Source of the DNA: Phycisphaerales bacterium | GTDB lineage: Bacteria; Planctomycetota; Phycisphaerae; Phycisphaerales; SM1A02 | DNA length: 64,000 nucleotides | Direction of reading: 5' to 3' | Assembly: GCA_029245245.1 (NCBI GenBank) | Contig: JAQWPT010000001.1 | Span: 17,948-81,947, forward strand | Shown here: positions 59,404-64,000 of the stretch, piece after piece | Position numbering within the stretch: position 1 is the first letter of the stretch | Layout: each line of letters opens with the position of its first letter | Notes under the pieces: model-generated | The model's input: only the letters and a program-made list of their open reading frames with translations | The model's database searches: none | Told to the model about the DNA's origin: nothing | Made by a program: the position numbers and the translations under genes

Positions 59404-60869
59404 ATCTTTCCAAGGCGATCGAATACATCAAGCAGTACCTCGTGATCGCGATCTGTGTGATCGTGATCATCGTGGCGCTCGTCGGCCTGCCCATGGTGTC
59501 CTCTTCCTGGAACGAGGATGTGCAGAAACTCGTGAAGTCACGTGGTCAGCACTTCAACAAGATCAGCAAGCTTGAGAAGGTCAACTTCCAGGTTCCGGGA
59601 TCCAGCGAGACGCATTCCACGGTCATCAACCAGAAACTGCTTGATTCCTACGAGCAGATCACCTCGGCGATGCTCGACGATGCTCAGCAGGTCAATGGCC
59701 AGGCGCTCACGCAGAACCAGCGCAGGCATGACGTGATGATGCCCAACCTCTTCCCCAAGCCCCCGGAAGGGCACGGGGCGATGGATGTGTTGCCAAACCA
59801 GTTCCATGAGAAGCTCATGGCCCGGTACGAGCAGTTGCTGTCATCGGTCAACGCGGGGTCGCCTCCGCCGGCCAAGGAAGTCGAGATCAGTCTCCAGGCG
59901 GCGCGGCGCCAGTTCCTCGAGCAGATGATGGCCAAGGACGAATCCGACGACCTCACCGATGAAGAGACGAAGCAGCTCACGCAGCAGATGACCGGTGAGC
60001 GACTGGAGATCTACAAGGATCGAGCAGCCGAGATCGGCATCTACCTGTCCATGGATTCGATCCAGCCGCCGGTGTTCGATCGCGCACGCCCCCCTTCGCT
60101 CGTGGAACTCTTCTCCTGGCAGTGGAGTTACTGGGTGATGGAGGAAATTGCGGGGATCATCGAGTTGCTCAATGGTGATCAGGCCGAGTTGCAGAATCCA
60201 TTGAAACGCATCGACTCGATCAGGTTGATCGGGTTGATGGAGCTGAACCACGAGGCAGGAACCGCGCCCGCCGGGCGAGGAGCGGGGGGACGCGGCTCTG
60301 GGGGACCACGCACACCCATCGGTGGTGGTGGACCACGCACTCCCATTGGCGGCGGTGGGCCACGCAGTCCCTTCGGGGGCGGGCATGGTCGTGCTCCCGG
60401 ATCCGGTGCACCCTCGGCAGGGGGTGCGAAGACTCCCGCGAAGCCAGCACTTGAAATGGCCACTGCACCGACTTCCGGCGCAACGAACTTCGACGTGTCC
60501 GTCAGTGGGCGCATCTCGAACCAGCTCTACGACGTCGTGCTCGTCGAGTTGGACCTGGTGGTGACGACTTCCGCCATCCCCGAGGTTCTTGACGCCTTCG
60601 CCAAGCAGAATTTCATCACGATTGTCGACCTGAAGATGCAGCCCGAAGATGCCTTCAAGGCAATCAAGGAGGGGTTCTACTACGGGGGCGAGAACGTGTC
60701 ACGGCTGCAACTGGTCGCCGAAACGATCTGGCTTCGATCATGGACCCGCCAGCACATGCCCGACGAAGTCCGGGCCATGCTCGGCGTTCCGCTTGATCCG
60801 CCCCCGGTACCACAGGGGGCACCGGGAAGACCCCCCGGGCCGTCGCGGCCCGATGGAGGACGTCCATGA
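59400..60869 (+). CDS. PilO-like bitopic membrane protein with glycine/proline-rich insert
   Basis: A 489-residue protein with one N-terminal membrane helix (YLVIAICVIVIIVALVGLPMV). A long helical, Gln-rich periplasmic stretch follows (about 40-270, with EEIAGIIELLNGDQAELQNP), then a Gly/Pro-rich insert (about 285-340) built on three GGPRTPIGG-type units. A C-terminal ferredoxin-like domain comes next (DVVLVELDLVVTTSAIPEVLDAFAKQNFITIVDLKMQ) and a Pro-rich tail ends it. The plan of helix, coiled region and ferredoxin-like domain matches PilO. Position directly after the PilM-like gene supports a role in a pilus or secretion platform. Sequence similarity to PilO itself is not obvious. Confidence 0.65.
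   Translation: MNLSKAIEYIKQYLVIAICVIVIIVALVGLPMVSSSWNEDVQKLVKSRGQHFNKISKLEKVNFQVPGSSETHSTVINQKLLDSYEQITSAMLDDAQQVNGQALTQNQRRHDVMMPNLFPKPPEGHGAMDVLPNQFHEKLMARYEQLLSSVNAGSPPPAKEVEISLQAARRQFLEQMMAKDESDDLTDEETKQLTQQMTGERLEIYKDRAAEIGIYLSMDSIQPPVFDRARPPSLVELFSWQWSYWVMEEIAGIIELLNGDQAELQNPLKRIDSIRLIGLMELNHEAGTAPAGRGAGGRGSGGPRTPIGGGGPRTPIGGGGPRSPFGGGHGRAPGSGAPSAGGAKTPAKPALEMATAPTSGATNFDVSVSGRISNQLYDVVLVELDLVVTTSAIPEVLDAFAKQNFITIVDLKMQPEDAFKAIKEGFYYGGENVSRLQLVAETIWLRSWTRQHMPDEVRAMLGVPLDPPPVPQGAPGRPPGPSRPDGGRP
60301..60381 (+). repeat. Three tandem 27-bp units coding GGPRTPIGG-like repeats
   Basis: Three in-frame copies code GPRTPIGGG, GPRTPIGGG and GPRSPFGGG in the insert of the PilO-like gene. The copies differ at several third positions, so they are older than the GGV array in the gene before. 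Confidence 0.8.
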
Positions 60870-60909
60870 TCCGGTTGCAACGAACTGACGACATGCAATG
60901 GAGATCCGC

Positions 60910-62925
60910 ATGAAGGTCAAGGGAATCACAATCTGGGAACAGTATGCGGAGTTCATCGCCATCGGCGTGGTGGCCGTGGTGTTCATCGTCTACGTCGTGT
61001 TTCAGCTGTCCGATGGCACCAATGCCATCAAGATTGGTTCGAACACCATGACTCCCGGTACCGTCGATGCGGCACTCCAGGACAAGGCGGATGCCCTGGG
61101 CCGTCGCATCAGCAGCGACGCCGCCGCACCCGTGGACCTGGAAATGCCCGAGCCCCAGTCGGAGCGATTCACGGCCGCGCTGGCCGCATCGATCAATCCG
61201 GACGACCGCTTCATCCTGCCTCGCCCGATCGTCGTCGTTGACGCCGGTTCGAGTGTGGACGTGTCCGGTCAGCCGTATGTGGAACCATCGATTCATGCCA
61301 CCGAACGTCCAATGACCATGCAGTTCTTCGACGGACTCGACGACTCCACGGTCCAGGGCTACCCCGAACTCCAGGAACGGTTTTCGGATCGTCCGTTCGA
61401 CACGACCTGGGTCACGGCAGCAGCGGTCTTCAATGCCTCGAAGATCCTCGACCAGTATCGCAGCACCGGGCCGAAAAACGAGCTTCCCCTTCGTGACAAG
61501 TGGTACAACGGCCGCGTCGACATCATCGATGTGGTGGTGGAGCGCGAGGAACGTGTCGACGGAGCGTGGACAAACCTGAAGGTCGTCGACCTGATTCCCG
61601 GTCAGACCAGTTTCAGGGAACAGGTCAGTGGCGAAGTTGATGCGGGGATTCGCGACGAGATCATCTCGCAACTTGCCCAGCCTGGTGCCCAGGAGTCGAT
61701 CATTCGTCCATCCTTCCTTCTGACCCGCAACAGCGACTGGGTGCACCCCGCGATGTACGGCGGTGATGGAGAGGGAGCAAGCGAAGTGCTTCTGCTCAAG
61801 CGTCGCCATGCTGCGCTGACCAATGAGATCAAGGTGACCAAGGAGCAGATCCAGCATCTTGGTGGCGGCAAGGGATCCGGCGGATCCGGCGGCGGCAAGG
61901 GGCCAGGCGGCGGCATTGGCGGATCCGGTGGTGGCATTGGCGGATCCGGTGGCGGCATTGGCGGATCCGGTGGCGGCATTGGTGGATCCGGTGGCGGCAT
62001 TGGTGGATCCGGTGGCGGCATTGGTGGTGCCGGTGGCGGCATTGGTGGCGCCGGTGGCGGCATTGGTGGTGCCGGTGGTGGCAGTGGTGGTGCTGGCGGC
62101 TCAAAGCGCGAGCGGGAACTACGCCTCAAGCGTTTGGAACGTGATCTTGTCCGCTACGAGCGGCAACTCGCAACGAGTGTCGATCGCCTCAAGGAACTGG
62201 GCATCGAGGTCGATGAATCCGGTGAACTGGATCTCGAGGTTGCTTCATCGATGGATGAAGTCTGGACCTGGGTGCATGACATGGACATCGAGCCTGGGCA
62301 CCAGTACCGGTACCGATTCACCATCAAGGTCTACAACCCCTTCTTCGCCAAGAAACTGAGTCTCATCAGTTCCCAGCATCACCTGGCCGACGACTTCTCG
62401 ATCGATTCTGTGACCAGCGAGTGGTCCGAGCCGGTTCGAGTGGAACCATTTGTCCGCTACTACATCACGCGTGCCGTGCCATCCGGCTACGGGGCGGCAT
62501 CAGGCAACATGGGACTGGGGCACGCCGAGGCGGAGGTCTTCCGCTTTCATGATGGTCGGTGGCACAGTCGGACCTTCCCGGTCCAGCCAGGTGATCGAAT
62601 CGGTGGAGTCCGCCGTGTCGACCTGGCCGTGACCAGTGAGGACGAGGCAGGTGATGGGGATGGCCCTGGTGGCACTGGCGGTGGCCAGGAGGGCGAGGGC
62701 GGGACGGATGATGGCACCATGATCGCCGGTGAGGTCGACATCGACTTCGGGACCGGTCGCTACGTGCTTGAAATCATTCCAAATGCCACCCTGGATCCGA
62801 GCCGGGTTCGCTTTGGCCGCGAGGCGATCGTGGTTCTTGCCCCAATGGACCTCACGCTTGGCCTCGGGCACGAAACCCGTGATCCAAGGGATGACGGGGA
62901 CCGGGCCAAGCCCAGTGGCGGCTGA
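60910..62925 (+). CDS. Bitopic envelope protein with (GGIGGSG)n segment, third gene of the PilM operon
   Basis: A 671-residue protein of no recognised family. The start at 60910 has GGAG six bases before it. One membrane helix is near the N-terminus (FIAIGVVAVVFIVYVVFQL). A mixed alpha/beta region (about 40-315) contains WYNGRVDIIDVVVEREERVDG and ends in a helical stretch. The GGIGGSG/GGIGGAG array follows (about 334-396), then a strongly charged coiled coil (KRERELRLKRLERDLVRYERQ). After that comes a beta-rich domain with HDMDIEPGHQYRYRFTIKVYNP that resembles a fibronectin-like sandwich, an acidic Gly insert, and RYVLEIIPNATLDPSRVRFG near the end. It follows the PilO-like gene by 40 bases. 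It may be the PilP-like or secretin-facing partner of the complex, by position only. Confidence 0.65.
   Translation: MKVKGITIWEQYAEFIAIGVVAVVFIVYVVFQLSDGTNAIKIGSNTMTPGTVDAALQDKADALGRRISSDAAAPVDLEMPEPQSERFTAALAASINPDDRFILPRPIVVVDAGSSVDVSGQPYVEPSIHATERPMTMQFFDGLDDSTVQGYPELQERFSDRPFDTTWVTAAAVFNASKILDQYRSTGPKNELPLRDKWYNGRVDIIDVVVEREERVDGAWTNLKVVDLIPGQTSFREQVSGEVDAGIRDEIISQLAQPGAQESIIRPSFLLTRNSDWVHPAMYGGDGEGASEVLLLKRRHAALTNEIKVTKEQIQHLGGGKGSGGSGGGKGPGGGIGGSGGGIGGSGGGIGGSGGGIGGSGGGIGGSGGGIGGAGGGIGGAGGGIGGAGGGSGGAGGSKRERELRLKRLERDLVRYERQLATSVDRLKELGIEVDESGELDLEVASSMDEVWTWVHDMDIEPGHQYRYRFTIKVYNPFFAKKLSLISSQHHLADDFSIDSVTSEWSEPVRVEPFVRYYITRAVPSGYGAASGNMGLGHAEAEVFRFHDGRWHSRTFPVQPGDRIGGVRRVDLAVTSEDEAGDGDGPGGTGGGQEGEGGTDDGTMIAGEVDIDFGTGRYVLEIIPNATLDPSRVRFGREAIVVLAPMDLTLGLGHETRDPRDDGDRAKPSGG
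61909..62097 (+). repeat. Nine tandem 21-bp units coding GGIGGSG/GGIGGAG
   Basis: Nine in-frame 7-residue units: five GGIGGSG, three GGIGGAG and one GGSGGAG. Units 2-4 are nearly identical at the DNA level (GGCATTGGCGGATCC core), so the array is recently expanded or homogenised. Confidence 0.92.
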
Positions 62926-62960
62926 GCCCACCTGACCGAAAGCCCATTATTCGTTGAACC

Positions 62961-62997
62961 AGGGGCTTCAATGCTCCTTGGAGCAGGCACCCTTTTT
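62961..62997 (+). terminator. Candidate terminator of the PilM operon
   Basis: TGCTC/GAGCA (62972-62985) forms an inner stem and AGGG/CCCT (62961-62964 with 62990-62993) an outer one, followed by TTTTC. It lies 36 bases after the last stop codon of the operon and before the rRNA promoter. Confidence 0.45.
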
Positions 62998-63032
62998 CGT
63001 ACTGAAAGGGGGGATCGCCCCCCGTGGTGCCC

Positions 63033-63060
63033 TTGACAGGGACATTGGGTGCGGTATCCT
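63033..63060 (+). promoter_or_regulatory. Promoter of the 23S rRNA gene
   Basis: A perfect TTGACA (63033-63038) and TATCCT (63055-63060) are 16 bases apart. This is the best sigma-70-type promoter in the window. Transcription would start near 63067, about 262 bases before the 23S gene. A G6/C6 hairpin sits just upstream at 63008-63023. Confidence 0.75.
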
Positions 63061-63104
63061 CTTCGTTCGCCCTTCTGTCGGGCTTGCTCGACGTAGGGCG
63101 TCTT

Positions 63105-63142
63105 GTTGTTGTTTGCGCAACAACGCCAATGCTCTTTGACAA
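63105..63142 (+). promoter_or_regulatory. boxB-like hairpin and boxA antitermination element of the rRNA leader
   Basis: GTTGTT...AACAAC (63105-63110 with 63119-63124) forms a small hairpin, followed five bases later by TGCTCTTTGACAA (63130-63142). The latter differs by one base from the E. coli rrn boxA core TGCTCTTTAACA. The order boxB-boxA after a strong promoter is that of rRNA leaders, where NusB-S10 binding prevents early termination. Confidence 0.8.
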
Positions 63143-63328
63143 GTTAGTGATTCGTCTGTCGATTCCTGCGAGACCTCCCCGGTTTCGCAGGGTGACAACA
63201 GACCGAACTCGAGATTAAAGTCAAGGCTTTTAGATAGATGAAACTTGGTTCTTCCGCAGGTGCAACTGCGACACCATGGTTCGATCCTCCACGGGTAATC
63301 GTTCCAGTCGTCGAGGCACAGGTGGTTG

Positions 63329-64000
63329 GCCAGGCTAATAAGGGCAAGTGGTGGATGTCTCGGCGTTGAGAGGCGATGAAGGACGTGGAAACCTGCGATA
63401 AGCTTCGGGAAGCCGGTAATCAGGCAATGATCCGAAGATCTCCGAATGGGGAAACCCGGCCCACTTTTGTGGGTCACCCGTACCCGAATGCATACGGTAC
63501 GGGGGCGAACCTGGCGAACTGAAACATCTCAGTAACCAGAGGAAAAGAAAGCAAACGCGATTCCGTAAGTAGCGGCGAGCGAAAGCGGAACAGCCCAAAC
63601 CGGACTTCGGTCCGGGGTTTGGACACCGACATGGTGACCGAACGGTGTGTGAGTCGACTGGAAAGTCGAACCAAAGAAGGTGATAGTCCTGTAGCACACC
63701 CGAAGGAATCCTAGGTGTTCCAGAGTAGCACGGTGCTCGTGGAACTCCGTGTGAACATGGGGGGTCCACCCTCCAAGGCTAAATACTCCTCAACGACCAA
63801 TAGTGAACCAGTAAGGTGACTGAATGATGAAAAGTACCCCGATAAGGGGAGTGAAAAGTACCTGAAACCACTTGCTTACAAGCTGTGGGAGCTCGCTTCG
63901 GCGGGTGACCGCGTGCCTTTTGCATAATGAGCCGACGAGTTACTTTCTGTGGCAAGGTTAAGCTGTATCCCAGCGGAGCCGAAGGGAAACCGAGTCTGAA
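63329..64000 (+). rRNA. rrl: 23S ribosomal RNA, 5' part (continues beyond the window)
   Basis: The start is set by alignment to the E. coli 5' end, where GGTGGATG (63351-63358) lies 22 bases into the gene. Conserved blocks follow: GAGGCGATGAAGGACGTG, CTGCGATAAGC, CCGAATGGGGAAACCC, GAACTGAAACATCTCAGTAAC, AGGAAAAGAAA and GTAGCGGCGAGCGAA. Further on are GGTGATAGTCCTGTA, GACCAATAGTGAACCAGTA and GAAAAGTACC near 63830. About 670 of roughly 2900 bases are in the window. No 16S gene, ITS or tRNA lies upstream; instead the gene has its own promoter and leader. Confidence 0.98.

Larger units (their letters stand above)
62926..63328 (+). promoter_or_regulatory. 403-base leader region of the 23S rRNA gene
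   Basis: This gene-free stretch holds, in order, a hairpin-type terminator for the upstream operon (about 62961-62997), a G6/C6 hairpin (63008-63023), a strong promoter (63033-63060), a boxB-like hairpin (63105-63124), a boxA-like sequence (63130-63142) and further small hairpins (63165-63191; a CGCAG/CTGCG stem near 63257). There is no 16S gene, and no tRNA gene is recognised; a T-arm-like GGTTCGATCC at 63278 has no acceptor or anticodon partner. Confidence 0.75.

Noticed and set aside
63278..63287. GGTTCGATCC, a tRNA T-arm-like sequence in the 23S leader
   Set aside because: No matching acceptor stem, anticodon arm or D-arm could be folded around it.

Overview
The window is GC-rich chromosomal DNA, almost certainly from a planctomycete and probably a marine Phycisphaerae-type organism. 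The main pointers are two secreted proteins ending in the short EF-hand/dockerin-like tail (DxDGDGxVxxxDLLxLLxxWG) common in that phylum, a 23S rRNA gene with no 16S gene before it, and a planctomycete-style mix of secretion genes and housekeeping genes. No IS element, prophage, CRISPR array or tRNA gene was found.

Layout. 1-2.3 kb: an unknown protein, a Gfo/Idh/MocA-like oxidoreductase and RNase P RNA (rnpB) with promoter and terminator. 2.3-7.1 kb: an exported M28 peptidase, an AsmA-like envelope protein and the phosphatidylglycerol pair pgsA-pgpA. 7.3-13.9 kb: nuoJKLMN, the membrane arm of complex I without the other subunits. 13.9-19.3 kb: a membrane protein, an exported DUF255 thioredoxin-like protein fused to a DsbD-N-like domain, and a POT-family peptide transporter carrying two pseudopilin-like repeats. 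19.3-35.1 kb: one long minus-strand type II secretion operon in transcription order [unknown exported protein]-E-F-G-H-I-J-K-L-M-C-D-[lipoprotein]. 35.3-41.2 kb: an orphan CoA-transferase alpha subunit, a heme oxygenase with an MFS transporter, and a LolA-like/ABC ATPase/ABC permease operon. 41.3-50.3 kb: metH, small membrane and GYF_2 proteins, a shortened FAD protein, a sialidase-fold protein, glycyl-tRNA synthetase and pdxA. 50.3-54.1 kb: an unknown protein and two secreted dockerin-tailed proteins. 54.2-57.0 kb: a four-S1-domain RNA-binding protein and the tRNA methylthiotransferase mtaB. 57.2-62.9 kb: a three-gene operon starting with a PilM-like actin-fold protein, in which every product carries its own glycine-rich repeat segment. 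62.9-64 kb: promoter, boxB/boxA-like antitermination leader and the 5' part of a 23S rRNA gene.

How the parts relate. The secretion operon encodes a nearly complete T2SS (ATPase, platform, five pseudopilins, L/M/C assembly proteins, secretin). The dockerin-tailed proteins and the exported peptidase could be cargo, but that is inference. The PilM operon looks like a second assembly platform of type IV pilus type, with its pilins, ATPase and secretin elsewhere. The most unusual observation is the pair of GspG-like repeats in the last periplasmic loop of the POT transporter, which lies next to and convergent with the T2SS operon. Other points of interest are the self-contained 23S transcription unit, the repeat expansions in all three PilM-operon genes, the DUF255-DsbD fusion and a probable CTG start codon in one dockerin-tailed gene.
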